Shown: positions 32,326-45,830 of the stretch, piece by piece | How the letters are laid out: every line of letters begins with the position of its first letter | How positions within the stretch are numbered: the stretch's first letter is position 1 | Origin: Torreya grandis | Taxonomy: Eukaryota; Streptophyta; Pinopsida; Cupressales; Taxaceae | DNA: 64,000 nt | NCBI GenBank assembly: GCA_037957365.1 | Contig: JARHVA010000398.1 | Span: 2,282,001 to 2,346,000 of the forward strand | Reading direction: 5' to 3' | Made by a program: the position numbers and the translations under genes | The notes under the pieces: model-generated | The model's database searches: none | Told to the model about the DNA's origin: nothing | Seen by the model: only the letters and a program-made list of their open reading frames with translations

Positions 32326-35201
32326 AGGTTGATCTTATATACACACCAATCCCTTTTAGAAACATCTCACACTAAAGCACTTAGGATGACCTTTAGGATA
32401 AGTTTATTTTGTAAATTTAGATGGTTATTAGGCACTAGATACTTTTTAGGAAAAGTGTACACTTACATCGATGCACGTGTCTATCTAGAATGCAAGTGTC
32501 TAGGGATTCAAAAAACTAGCAGTGAAGGATAATAATCAGGTTTAAAGATTTTTACATACTATAAAATCCATGTTCATTACAATAAAAATGGTCAGACAAA
32601 GAAATAATCAATTTAGACACAAAGATATAGTGAACATGAGCCTTTCTATAGCGGGCATATCTATAACTAAAAGGTAAAACTATGATAGGTATTTTCTAAG
32701 TATACAAGGTTGAGGTACAATATAAATCAAATTTTAGTATCTACAATAGGAAACACTCAACACAGGGGGTTTTGAGTTCAAGCATAACTCCATGCACCAA
32801 CCCTTTTTACCCATTTATTTTTTCAGTTCTCATGATTTATCGATCTAGGGGTCCAATTGAATAAGAAGTTACATAACATATTCCACATAGAATCAAGTGA
32901 ATCAATCACACACACATAGGACCTATAGGTGAAGGTACATCTATCAAATTTCACACGTAAGGAAAAACCTTAATTGACATCGGAACACCCTACAATAAAT
33001 TGCATAGGATAGCCTCATCTTATTAGTGTGGCATTATCCCAAGTATATGTGAATCCCTATTCTTGACTCACAATGACCTTTCACAGCCTTATAACAAGTT
33101 TCATAGTCACAGTCATAGTCCTACACATCTGATTTCTAGTTAAGTTATTACTCTTTGGTACTTTCACCTTTTACCATCTTTCTATAGATAATAAGTTCCA
33201 AATTAGTCTTATGTGATTTATCACATATCTTATACATTCTAATTTTACTCAATAGTTTGTATAAAATATATTTATATCTAATTTATAATCCTATTTTTGA
33301 TAGAAATATGTATGTGTTATGCAAGGTGTTTTTAGAAGCACTGGTTGTGTATGATTTTACACAAGTTGATTATGCTAGTGTGGAAGGTTGTGCATACTTT
33401 CATGGAGACTTCCGATGATAGTTACACAAGGTTATCACAACATGGGAATGATATTAGAGTTTTGAAGGGTTCTTTGTTTAGTTTAATTATAGCATGGATA
33501 TTTTTAAAGTGAAGCGTAGTGGTTGAGTCATAGTAAGGTTCTATGAGGAGTTATACAACATGTAAATAAATGAAAGGTTATTTGAAGGTGTTTCAAACAC
33601 TTTTTTTATTATATCTAATAGACTTAAAAAGTACTAACAATGCCTTGTTGACCCTCTGACATGGACTTTTTGATGACTGGTACACATTGATCATTTAGCT
33701 TAGTAGTTAATGGATGTAGATTCTCCTATGTATTAGTGTTAGGAAGTGAGTGTTGAATTAAGGCACGGTTCCTCTAAGGAAGAAGATGTACAAGATTTTT
33801 GAATATACATGGTCAAGTGTGTGTATTTTAACATACACTAAAGCATTGTATGAAGGTTACAAAACCTTGAAACTCAATTTATAATTTTAAAACAATTCAA
33901 TTTATGTTACAACAAATAAGGTTATCATGTTATATTTTTTACATGAAAGTTTTTTTTAGGAAAAATCAATCATATCTATGTGTTTGTATTTATATTTTTA
34001 TTATAAGATTTGCATAGCATATCTCTCCTATGCATTCATTTATCCTGTATAGGATTGTCCCAATAATTAGTTGCAATAACAATTTTTTTGAAGAAAAAAG
34101 TACTACAAGATAAGATCCAAATAATATAAATGCACTCTTTTTAGTTATGAATCACAATTATGACCATAAGGTTAAAAGGCCTATCAATTTATATAAATGG
34201 TGGTGTAGAGACCTAAAAATGGCCCTAGGCATTTATTATTCATTATATTTCATGATTTTAAGATGTCAATGTAGTTATTAATTATTAATATAGATTAGAA
34301 ATGGTGATCTTAGGTGCCTCCAAGTCTTGATCACTATCTCTTTGTCTTCATGTTCTAACTCTATGGAATACTCTTTTAATTTCTCACTTCTTGTAACATT
34401 TTACTTCAAAACATTATCGAACAAATCCTTCTCATGTTTAAAATATGTTGGTCTAGAAATCTTGATTGAAAGAATATCCAAAGAGTTAAGAAGTGAAGCT
34501 TTATTACAAGGTTAACGGTGAGAGTCCTCCTATAGGTAAAGATTTATATCTAGATTTTACAAAATATCCTTTAAGTTGTAAGGTACAAAATCGTGTCTAC
34601 TTAGTTCCATATTCTTTTGGTAAATGTTATATGGGTGAGGCATGAAGTTCTCTCTAACTATCCCTAAAGAGAACACGAGAGACATAAATTCCCCTAAAAT
34701 TGAAGGCATGTCATTATAAATACACCCACAGGTTAATAAACACCAAGTATGCATCAACAAAGAAAAAATGTTCATAAAAGAAGATTATTATTAGAGAAGA
34801 AAAGTAAGGGAAACCATTGAAATTGAATAAATAGTAATTTTTATAAATTGGGATAGTAGCCTCAAAATTTTAATTCCTAAGGACTAGTGTTAAATCACAC
34901 AAGAAGAAAATAAAATGTATTAAAAACATGAGTTATTAATTTTATAATGATTTATTAATACATAATTAACTATTTTTAGTTCATTACACTCATTAATTTA
35001 GTATAAATATATATTTTAGTTGAGGCAAGATGACATATTACATTATTCCATTGAGGTTAGTAATATAATATTAATGGAATTTATTTTAGTTGCTCTTTCA
35101 CTGGAGTAATTATCATATTCAACTTTTCCATGAGGATGGGCACACAAAGAATACTCAAAATGTCAGATTTAACTTTATGTTACAACCAATTCATCCTAAC
35201 T
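32326..35201. repeat. Tandem duplication unit 2, complete (2.88 kb), with empty insertion site
   Basis: It aligns with 21414-23300 joined to 31326-32325. At about 34203 it reads GGTGTAGAGACC with no insertion. Similarity ends after CATCCTAAC near 35200. No coding function is recognised. Confidence 0.9.
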
Positions 35202-36640
35202 CTTCTAGTTTGTATTAGGTATTATTAATAAAATGTTAGACACATATTTTTTAAGTTATCCCATTTACTATTTTTAATTATCTCACATGAATGAGAGGTA
35301 GTAGTTGTCTTGAATATAATAGCTTAAACAGAGGGCTTGTGTAAGTGGAAAGATCATTTATTGAATATTTTGTATTGAGTTATGCTTAAAGGAGGTTTCC
35401 CACTTGAAGTAACCCATTTTCAATACAATATTGCTATTCTCTATCCATTCAGTGCATATTGGCTTTTTTTTGTTATTTTAAATTATTTGCAAGCAAGTTT
35501 TTAACATATGGTATCATAATTATTTCAAAGGCCATTTTTATATAGTAGTTTTTAGTAGTTTAGGGTTATCTAATTTTGTCCATTATATGCTATCACCTCA
35601 CCCAATTAAGATCTTGGTGATTAGAAAATGGCAATTGGGTGGCAAAACTAAGTTTCTTCCCTATTTTTTTTTCTTTTTACTTCTTTCCTTATGTTATAAA
35701 CTATATTCTATTAGTTTTACAACTAATAGAAAGTTATTATTTTGGGCTAAGTAGTTATTATTTTTCCTTGATTCTATGGAGTGAGGGGTTATGCCCCAAT
35801 ATACAATCCATTAGAAAACATTGAATACAAACTTGTGCTTCCACATACCTTTGGGTATATAGGAATATCCCTTGGTTATTTTTTTAGCCTAGCCATAAGA
35901 AGCCTTCAATCGTTTGTTTGTATGATGCACCAATAAGTGGTTAGCCCCAGGAAGTTACTTGTATCGTACCTAGGATAAGGGATAGTGAGCTATCAAATGG
36001 TTATTCATCATAGTTAGCATTCTAAAATATTAACTTGACATTATTTTATGAATAAGATTAGTATATTTTCAAGCTCACAGACCAAACACACCCTATAGTA
36101 TCCTTACATATAACCTTGTAATTATTACAATCACATATATGATTTTGAATCTATGAAAACCAAAATAACAATCAAAAATAGAAAAAATAATATCATATTC
36201 TACCATTTAATAGAAACACACTAACTGCAACCACCAAAAAGGTCAGAATGTTTTAGAATAGGTACCTGAAATCATTTTTGTAGATAGAAAAGTTAGGACG
36301 TTTTAGAACAATTAATTGAACTCATTGTAGTATCTAGCTATTAGAAAATCCAAAAAAGGTACAATTTTTTTCCCATATAGGGCAAGTACACTACTATGAT
36401 TTTCTCATCGAGATGATCATTTTAACAGGAATTTCTTATTTTTATAAAACCTTTCCATACAACATTATTTTTCACCTGAAACCCTAACAATAATTTTTTC
36501 CACCATTTTTAAAATCACACCATTGTTATCATCTCATCAAGCCAATCATTTTCAAATATGACTTCAATTAGCATTTTTTAGCACCCCCAAACCCTTTTAG
36601 TCAATGATTGTCACCCATGTGGGAATTCAATCCATAACAC
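35202..36640. other. Interval with no recognised gene
   Basis: AT-rich sequence; I see no motif, repeat partner or LTR border in it. Confidence 0.45.
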
Positions 36641-36945
36641 TGTTAGTGTAGGTTTTTTATACCATTATATGGTTTTTCCTACACATGTTGTTTAGCTTGC
36701 TTAAGTGTCATATTTGGTCATTGAACATATGGGTTAACCTGTTTTCTAATCTTTAGTTATTTTTTTCTTCTCTATATAATGTACCTTTCCTAAAACTATT
36801 TGGCTAATGATGATAATGCAAATATTTTTTTTCTCATATTTTATTTAATTTATACATCAATATATATCTTATACATATTTAATTTACATGTTTCAAACAT
36901 TTGTGTCTATCCAGTTTTGATCCTCAATCGTGGCTCACTATGATG
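36641..36945 (+). repeat. Short copia-like 5' LTR (about 300 bp), relic
   Basis: TGTTAGTGTAGG begins a segment with a TATA-like box (TCTATATAAT, 36771-36780), followed at 36946-36956 by TGGTATCAAAG, close to the initiator-Met primer site TGGTATCAGAG used by many copia elements. The LTR end is not certain. No second LTR is visible, so the rest may be lost or lie beyond the later insertion at 38435. Confidence 0.45.
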
Positions 36946-36958
36946 TGGTATCAAAGTT
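36946..36958 (+). other. Copia-type primer binding site, one mismatch
   Basis: TGGTATCAAAG differs from TGGTATCAGAG by one G-to-A change and follows the putative short LTR. Confidence 0.5.
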
Positions 36959-38434
36959 ATTCTAGTAGTTGAATATCATAACCTCAGTTTTAAAATATTT
37001 ATTTTTTACCTTATATGTCATAAATATGGCATTATTTGATCTTTCATATTATAGATTCACCATTTCTCAGATTTTTCTCTTCTTTTAGGGTCTTTGGTTG
37101 ATCCAGATTCAAAAAAAAAAGTGGGGGAAATGCATTTTTACGTCATCTCTTATCTAGTGGTTATTCATTGAAAAGGAACGGTGTCATTGAATTCATAAGG
37201 TGTCAAAACCCTAATAACAAACCTAAACACAACCTAACTTTGTGATCATTGATTTTAGCCTCTTCTTGGATTCTATGCATATCCATATAACCAAGGATGA
37301 GAAGGAAAAACCATTTCTAGGTTTTTTTTGGTTTCTAGAGAAAATTTTTGGGTCTTTTGTAATTTTTGATTTCATTATTAGATATGAAGTCTACAACCTT
37401 GAATTACTTTGGTGTAACTTTTACCCCTTCACGCTTGTCAAACTTATCAATGTTTCTGTTTCTTAGTAGAGTTGAGTCTATTTTTGCCTGCTATTATTGC
37501 TTGATTATCCTCCCTCTATTAGTCATGCTTATGTTTTTAACATGAAAAAATAACCACTGATCTCAACACCTACTATAAAAACTTGACATCTGGACACCTA
37601 TTAGAAACCTTCAATCTTGAAAACTATTGGGAACATTTAGAATCTTGATAACTACAAACACGCTGGTTGATTCCTCTTTGGTTGATTCTGATAGGCTACT
37701 TTCTGATAGGTTGATTTCATATTTCTTTATCTTGATTCCTTATAATTTTAAACCTATATCCCAACACCTACTTTTCGATGGGTTGTTTCTACCTTGGCTA
37801 ATCTTATCACCCTACATCTTGATGCCTGCATTCTAGCTTCCTAATTTTGATGCCATGAATTATGCTCTCCTTATTCTTGGACCCTTTATTTGACATGATT
37901 GGTGTGTGGACGTCAAATTTAATTGGGTAAAAAGTGTCACCATTCACTTGTTTTTTGGTGCAAATTTTGGAGTGACATTACTCCCCCAGTCACATCCGAG
38001 AGCAAAGTGACATCACTAGGGGAACTCATCCTAGGGCTTAGCCCTTGGTCATCTGGGATTTTATCCCTTAGTTATAACTAACCAAAAGTGGCTTAATTTT
38101 TGGTTTAAAAGTTCATCTAAATCTTTTGCGAGCCCAAAAAAATTTATAAGATATAAGAGAACTTTAAACTCACATAATGTTTTATAGGTAGCTCCTTTTC
38201 AAGCACCATTTTTTTAAAGTGCAAGTTTTTTCAAGATCTATGCATTGGTGCCATTTTTAAGTATTTTAAAATTTAACCTCGTTAAGTTTATAGGGGTTTA
38301 ATTTTCTTGTCTCTTTTACACTATCAATTTTGTACATACCCCATTTCTATACCATGGATTAGAATGTAGTTTTGCTTCTTACACCATTTAACTATCTTAA
38401 ATGGAAAACCAAGGTACTGTTGTTCAGGCCAAGG
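36959..38434 (+). other. Interval with little support, possible copia leader and gag start
   Basis: There is mostly no visible coding. At 38370-38420 a plus-strand frame reads LTPFNYLKWKTKVL, which resembles the start of a copia gag (FNxxNYxxWKxxM). It is cut off at 38435, where the outer minus-strand element begins, so that element may have inserted into this one. Confidence 0.3.
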
Positions 38435-39885
38435 TCTTCATCCCAACTACACCTATTAGATTAGATGCACTGAGTGAGTTCAAAAATAATTAGGGGACTT
38501 ACAGACTCCCATTTTAGGATTGTTATTGAAATAATCCATGACATGAGTTGCAAGCATAGGGATCCATTAAATAGCTTTCTTGAAATACATCTCCAAGAGA
38601 TGTAGTGCTACCACCAGAGGTCCAATACTAGTTTTATCACTAACTCACAGAACTACTACACTTTTAGTTAGACCAATTGTAACATATTGAATTTTTGATA
38701 TCTACTTTATTTCACTTCACTATTTTTAAAGAAAGGGAAAGATCACGTGTTCACAAATAAATATAAAAAAAGAGGGAGGGTAAGGCAGAAATAAAGTCTT
38801 ATAATTAAGGGGAAATACAAACGATTCTATGACCAAAATGTGTTTAGATACAGTTGCACTATTATATGCAAAGTTTCATAATGGTTTGGGCTCTAGTCAC
38901 ATAGGGAGAGATTCTAAGGAGTAAGGGAAAATGCTTGATTCTAAGACTCCTCTAATGAATTAATTTAAAACATGTCTATATTTAATTACACATAGATCCT
39001 TACATAATTTAAACAAAGTGAAAGGGATCAAAGAACCTAACTAAAATGTCAAAATCACATCCTAGTTAATGCATAAACTCTAAAAAAATCACAAATTATA
39101 GTTCTATAGAATTAGTGTTAATCCATTAAAGTAGAAAGAAAGTGGAAGACATTCAAGGCAACCATATGCATTTACACATAAAATAAATTTTGTATTACTT
39201 TTACAATGTTTATTTTTAAATAGAGTCAACCCTTTTAACATACTAAATAACAGTATATATAGAAGGGAGAGATGGGTCTTGCCTCCAAGAGGCATAAGAT
39301 CCCATTCTTATCCATCATGGCCTAAAATGGTAAATTAAAATAGAATTATGTCATAATATTCCTCATTCATAATAGATAATATAAAAGGTAATTCTATGTC
39401 TTGTTAAGGAGCCTTGAGGAGAGGTTTCATGTGGACCACATCCTAATGGTTATGGCAGGCTCCACTAAGTTTCCAATGACTAGTCAATAAGGTCTAACCT
39501 CTTTAAGTTGATAAAAGACTCATTGAGGAGCATCTTTCCTAGAGCTATTATGTTAAGGAAGTGTAGGGAGCACACACCTCTTTTGCCTCTATGGCACTAT
39601 GAACAACTGAGGGACATGCCACATGGAATTTTAACAATGTCTTTGATTGCTTAATCATTTCAAAAATGACAAATGTCTGGATATAATGATTTTCGGGCCC
39701 ACCTTCATGTCTTTCACTTATGTGTTAAATGCAAATGAAGTGTCCAAGTCAAGCTTCATGGGATTGTGACACTTGTAAATTTGTTACTTAATCTGAACAC
39801 GTGTGGATCTTACCTTTAGTTTGTGGACCAAAATTGATCTTGATGTCAAGCATCTTTAAAATGATTGATATATCTCTATCATGCT
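38435..39885 (-). repeat. 3' LTR of the outer minus-strand element (alignable part)
   Basis: It matches 62558-64000 throughout. The match is cut only by the window end, so this LTR is longer than 1.45 kb and its inner end lies somewhere between 39885 and about 42700. The outer end near TCTTCATCCCA does not show a canonical TG/CA border. Confidence 0.7.
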
Positions 39886-42800
39886 CTTAGGACCAATCTT
39901 TGTGTCTCAGATTTGCATTATCCCAAGGGAAGCACATGGCACATTGTCATTGATTATATCTTCTTCATCACATCACTTAATCATTCACCTTACCACGTGT
40001 CTAATCTTAATGAATTTGGGCCTTACTTTATCTATATAGGCTTATTTACTTATGGTGTGACACTTGGTTTGATCTTGCTTATTTACTTAGAATCAACTTT
40101 GCTTACTACTTTATTAGATTTTTTATCATGATTTATTGAGATATAAACATGTGGCATGATCATGTTCTTCTACTCAATTGTGAGCTTTAATGCATCTTCC
40201 ACTAGGACTTTGGCCATGGATAAGTAAGATGTTAACTTATGGAAATATCCCATTAATCTAGGGCTCATGGGCTCTATATTATATTTTTCTATGTCTGTAA
40301 TCTTTGGATGAGTAGGATGCTACCACTTTGATGGACTTTATTTCTCCAGATGATTTGGGACCTCAAGGCTTAATCCTAGTCCTATTATCCATGGATGAGT
40401 GGGATAATGCCATTTGGCATGATCTCAACTATTTATATGTCTGGTACTTAGATGCTTCACTATTTTTCTCTAGAAAAATGAGATGGAGACACTTATAATG
40501 ATCCCATTAATCTGTATGTTCACAAAGTCCTTGCCTTAGCCATTTGAGTTAATAGAAGTGAGTAAGTGGTATAAAGACATGTGGCACAATCTTGATTACT
40601 AGGGAGCTTTGGTGAAAAATAATTAGAACTCTTTGCCTCATTAGCTGCATAAAATTGAGATGGATAAACACATCTTGATCCTATGAACTTGAATACTTGT
40701 GTTAAAAAAATACATTCATTTTGAAAATATTTTGCTAGGAACCTGGGTGCTGAGATGTGGAAAGATATCAGAGATCTGAACCTAGCCATTAGAATTTAAA
40801 GTGTAGTGACCTAGCTGCTCTTAAATTTTTTAGTTGCTCTAGGTTCAAAAGAGACATGCAAAGATTGTCTATGCAAGGAAACTTTGACAAAGTGACTAAG
40901 TATGAAAATTCACTCACTATAGGGGATCCTTTTTAGGTGGATCAAGTTAGCTCAACTAGTCTGTAAAGCTGAAATCTAAATTTGATGAGTGCTATAGCAC
41001 TAAAATCCAAATAGATTTATAAAACAACTTCAATAAATGTGTCCATTTCAACCTTTAGACTTAGGTATGAATAAAATGACTATAGTAATTTTGGGAACAT
41101 TCATTCAGTTTAGAATTAAATCAAGACTTAATTATGAACAAAAAATTTGGACTTAAGACAATGACTTCCAGCTTAGACTTAGATTGATTCATTTCATAAC
41201 AAGCCTTAAACAAGGAATTTAAGCTCAAAGAGGGTCCTCATTTGAAAATTTGAAAATGGAGCATGTCGGTGCCAATAAATGGTGATTACTATAGGGAAAA
41301 TTTTCCTTAGCATTTAGAATACATACTATGGGCCTCCATTATTAAATTGTGAGCTAATAAATTAAAACTCTATTCAAATGAACTTAGAGGAAAAGAGTGC
41401 TCAATTCTGCTTCAACAAATAACATAATAGGCCCTGATTCCTTCAAATGGTATTTTGTGCAAAGAGTGATTCTATTGTTATTTTGAATCCAATGGGCAAG
41501 ATTAGACATATCTTAGGTACTCAAAGCTCCTTGAAAGGTATTTTATTTACAAACTTTAGACAAGGAAAGGAAGGCTTGGGTATTAATCTATTGTCATCCA
41601 GGTATCTATACACTTGGTATGATGCCTGTGGTCCCATTCAAGGACTTGATTAATTGTCATCTAAGCCATAAATTATGTGATAGAGGTTTCCCAAATCACC
41701 CTTTATTAGAAATAAACTTGAATTGTCATGAAATTTAAACTTCCTTTAATTTTTATGTATTTTTGTTTAATACATGAGGGTTGGGGACCAATATAGCCAA
41801 AGTGTAGGAATGCTTCAATTAACTCTTCGCACCAAGAAGGTCCTTTGGCTGATTAGTGATTTTATTGTGACTGATATGTTCCTTTTTAAGTGTTGTGATA
41901 ATCTTTATTAAAATATGGATTTTCTCAATTCACTTGCTCAGTTTTGAATCCAGGATTCCTAATCCTTTTAGTGTCTGAAGATAAGTTCCTTTACTTATCA
42001 CATTGTTCAATAATGAGGGATCACCTTTGGCCTCCCAATTATGGGACTATGTTTTTAGTGCCTTGTCTTTCTTGAAGTGATCAAACTTGGGAGCACGATA
42101 ACCAAAATTTAGATTTGACTCTATCTTATCATAATTGGCTTATTTGCTTCTCAATTTGAATCATGGGAATAAGGTACAACTATTGCAAGACTATCAAGGA
42201 TAAATAAGGGACAAAAAAGATAAATCCCCAAAGAAAACAAAGGCATGAAAAATAATAGAAAATAGGAACAAGAAAGCAAAAGCATGATAAAATAGAAGTA
42301 AACACACACCTAAATTAAACTAACTTTAATCTAATATTTACATCACCAACATTTTCCGTGAGGGCTATTATATAATTACATTGGAAGAGAAAAATGAGAA
42401 TTAATGCTTCAATAATTATCCATTCACATGCATTGGGAGGTCATTCCTTTCAATCTATTTCAAGTGAAATGGATTATGCCCCAACAACTCAAAGATCTAG
42501 TATGGATCAATCCAAAGTGGATCAGGTTTGGAGTGTTGCACTTTCTTCTTGTGTGTTTTGTTCCATAAAAATACTAAGTATGATATCTATAAGGATTTAG
42601 ACTTTGACCTTTATTGAACCATCTCTTGACTGTCATATGATGTCTACTAAAGTTATACATAACCTCATCTCATACATCCTCTAATTGGACAATGTTGAGT
42701 AGCCTTGAGTTTGCCTTCTCAGTGTCTTCCATGTATTATTGCATAAAATTGTAATTTAGAAACTTAAGGGTCATTAAGAAGATGGGATTCAACCCATATA

Positions 42801-42890
42801 CTATCAAAAAAGGAGATATTTTTAGGGATTACTTATATCTGGTGTGGTTAGCTAAAGAACATATTTCAATAGTGAATGCCACTCTCTAGG
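39886..42890 (-). other. Remainder of the LTR and 3' region of the outer element
   Basis: No protein motif on either strand. It must contain the inner end of the 3' LTR and the polypurine tract, but I could not place either. Confidence 0.4.
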
Positions 42891-42899
42891 ATTATTTTT

Positions 42900-43310
42900 T
42901 GTAGCCTTCATGATGGCATTGATTAGGCTATTGTTGATTGATTTAGCTAAAATGTTCCCTTTTGGGAAATAGTTTGATTAGAACCTCAAGAAAATCCAAT
43001 TTTCGTAATCCCATTCAGTGAGCTCAAGTGACTGAAATACACGTCCATTATCATAAACTAGAGAGGCTAGGGTGTGAAATTGTGTTATGTTTTCCTCAAT
43101 GAATTTGATGACTTCCTTAGATGTGTTGTTCTTGGTCACCACTACCTCTATCCATATTATGCAATAATAAGTAGATGTAAGTATGAATTTATGTCCAACT
43201 AATGAGTTCAGGTTAAAGACTCTAATTAATTTATGTCCCCATTGAGTGAAAGGACACTCTTTTATCATAGGCTAAAAAGGCATAGTAGAATGAACTTCCT
43301 TCTTGGTGAA
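42900..43310 (-). pseudogene. Integrase core of the outer element, decayed
   Basis: The minus-strand frame 43268-42978 reads CPFTQWGHKLIRVFNLNSLV, then GHKFILTSTYYCIIWIEVVV, then NNTSKEVIKFIEENITQFHT, then LASLVYDNGRVFQSLEL. This is a gypsy integrase core. The first catalytic Asp (WGxDxIG) is lost (WGHKLIR). The second, in YDNG, is kept. The third is beyond the readable part. Confidence 0.8.
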
Positions 43311-43779
43311 GGTCTAACACTGATGGAATGAATGTATTTGAGCATGTAATATTTGAAGATAATGGGTCAATAGTAGCCAACTCATATAATTTTATGCACA
43401 ATTGTAGTCCCTAAGGATGGTCACTACCCAATTTTTCATGGAAGCTTGTCATGACTTCCTTAGCTTCTCCTTCAGATAGACATTTGAGATAGATGCCTTC
43501 ATAGTTATTTATATAAATCACTTATTTTATTCAACATGTAATGGGTTGTATTCAGCTTGAGATCTCTCTTTTTCATATGATTGAGTCCTAAAGGATGTTT
43601 TATAGAAAGGAAGCAGTGGACAATTAGATCACACCATTCTTGATGGACTATTTTTGACTAGTCTAATTGCACCATCGTGATCCTTGGGTTAATTTTAGTG
43701 ATAAAATGAGTAACACCTTAACCTTAGACTAGTTTAATAGGTTTTATATCAAGTTCATACACTTGTAGCTTGTCCATAC

Positions 43780-44070
43780 ATAAAACTTTTCATTCTCCTA
43801 GCTCATTTGACCCCACTATTAGCTTTGTGGTTGGGTTTGGGATAATGGAGTGTGCCTTGTTTATAATAATGTCATGCCTAAGTTTATTCATAGCCCTATA
43901 CAAGGTATAGGCATGTTTTTCCAAGGTGGAATACTTCAACTCTATAACCTTCAAGTTTGTGCTCATAAAAGTGATTAGGTGCTCATCTTCATCCAAATTT
44001 TGGTTGAGCACTGAAGTTATGGCGTACTCTAATGTGAAAGAATAAATATCAAAGTATTTCATGTAGTCTA
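43780..44070 (-). pseudogene. RNase H of the outer element, decayed
   Basis: The frame 44062-43790 reads FDIYSFTLEYAITSVLNQN, then DEDEHLITFMSTNLK, then IELKYSTLEKHAYTLYRAMN. These are the alternating motifs of gypsy RNase H after the RT connection. It is only about 90 codons long before it breaks. Confidence 0.75.
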
Positions 44071-44099
44071 GGATAATTAATACCAGTGCCTACATGATG

Positions 44100-45000
44100 G
44101 CTTCCTTGACTTCTTAGAAGACTTCCCTAGCTACATTACTCCACTCCACCTTTTTTTTTTGTTTCAACATTGCATTTATAGGTTTAACTATTTAAACAAA
44201 TCTAGATATGAATTTACATAGAAAGTTAATATTACCAAAGAATGACTTTAATTTCCTTTTCATATTAGGTAAAGGTATCTTAGAAATCACATTGTCACAC
44301 TTAAGGTTGATAGAAATACATTCCTTCATGATGATGTGATTGATTATCTTACCTTCAGTAACACCAAATATGTTTTTCTTTCGATTAAATGAGATAACAT
44401 ACATTCTACACCTTTTGAATATCTTCTAAAGATGGAGAATATGATCAAACATGTGTTTTAAAACAATAGTAAATTCATCCATGTAAATAACAATGAATTT
44501 AGTTATTATACCTTTAAAATAAAATTTCATAGCTCTCTAAAATGTGGCTCATTCATTTTTAAGCAAAGGTGCCCAACTTGGTTGTAAATGTAGTCTTGGC
44601 TCAGTCTTCCATGTTTACCAAAACCTAATTTTATCCTAACAATCCATCCAGGGAGGACATCATCTAGGATCCACTTACCATCTATATTAATTCATCTAAG
44701 GAAGGAAAAGGATAATTATCTTTGTCATAAGATTGATTCAAATTTTTCAAATCTACACAATCAGATTTCTCAATTCTTTTTATGAGTTAGAACTAAGCTA
44801 GCTACCTAGGTAGAATGAAGAATTGGAAAGAAGATCCTAGCTAAGAGGAGTTTATGGACATATTTATGAATAATTGGTTCTAAAATTGGGTTAACATATC
44901 ATTGCCTCTATTTGAATGGCTTCTAGTTTTTCTTGATCGGTATAGTTTGAGTTATTATCTTTGGGTCAAAGACCTTAAGGTCTCCATAGACCCAAACAAT
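44100..45000 (-). pseudogene. Reverse transcriptase of the outer element, decayed
   Basis: On the minus strand, pieces in several frames give SDCVDLKNLNQSYDKDNYPF near 44760-44700, then EDxxKTTFxTKxGTF-like text near 44570. The polymerase box follows at 44485-44474, reading YMDE instead of YMDD. Then 44404-44192 reads KKNIFGVTEGKIINHIIMKE and LKSFFGNINFLCKFISRF. The second aspartate of the box is glutamate. Frame changes are frequent. Confidence 0.75.
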
Positions 45001-45659
45001 AACATCTTGGTATTGTAGTAGCAATTTTTTGAGTTATTCAACTTTAATAGAAGTGTAATTTAAAACAAATTAACATCATGGGTTTGGTTTAATGATCCCA
45101 AATTAATCATTCTAGACTTTTGGTCTAAGTGTATTCGCCTCTTATGTCTGTGTGTGGGCTTGTCAAGGTTAAACACTCTCTCAATGGTGATCATACCTTT
45201 TGGAACTTAGTTTTATTTCAATTTCATAATTCCATCCTCATCACATTATTCATTTATAGGAACATCTATTTTAACCTCATATATAATTTGGGTCTAAAAT
45301 ATCCCTAAGTTATTAAGTAATTATAAAATGTGGTAGTCATCTTAAAAGACCTAGAAGTTATTTACATTAGCTGGCACTGAGGGACAAGTGATGATATATA
45401 CTAAAAAAATTTACATCCCTAAGTCATCTAGGGGTTTTAGGTTTGTAGTAGAAGTTGCCAATGAATCAACCACCTAATTTTCTTCGTTGGGAATGGGGAT
45501 GCCATTGAAATCATTGAATATTTATATCAAATATCATGCCCTATATTTTTACTTCCTCAAATAAGTTAACTTACATTAGAACTTCCTCTTGACCTAGTTC
45601 ACTACCAATTTAAAAAAACCAAAAAGTCAATTATTGGACCCTATGTTTCAATGAAAACT

Positions 45660-45830
45660 ATAGTCTTAAGATCAAGGATTCATATTCCATCTAGTTATTG
45701 GTGAAAGATAATTGGAGCTTATAAGAATTTAGGTTTTGTTTCCCTAATGGGTCAATGAGAAGAATTACTATTCTAAAACCTTATTTGGAATAGGCCCCGT
45801 CAAAGTACAAGAACCATAGACCTAAAAATT
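45660..45830 (-). pseudogene. Archaeal-type RNase H placed between protease and RT, outer element
   Basis: The minus-strand frame reads LWFLYFDGAYSK, a stop, GFRIVILLIDPLGKQ, then LSFTNN, a stop, then MEYESLILRL. YFDGA at 45807-45793 and TNNxxEYE are hallmark motifs. Here the domain precedes RT, whereas in the first element of the window it follows the classical RNase H. Two stops sit at expected glutamate or glutamine codons. Confidence 0.7.
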
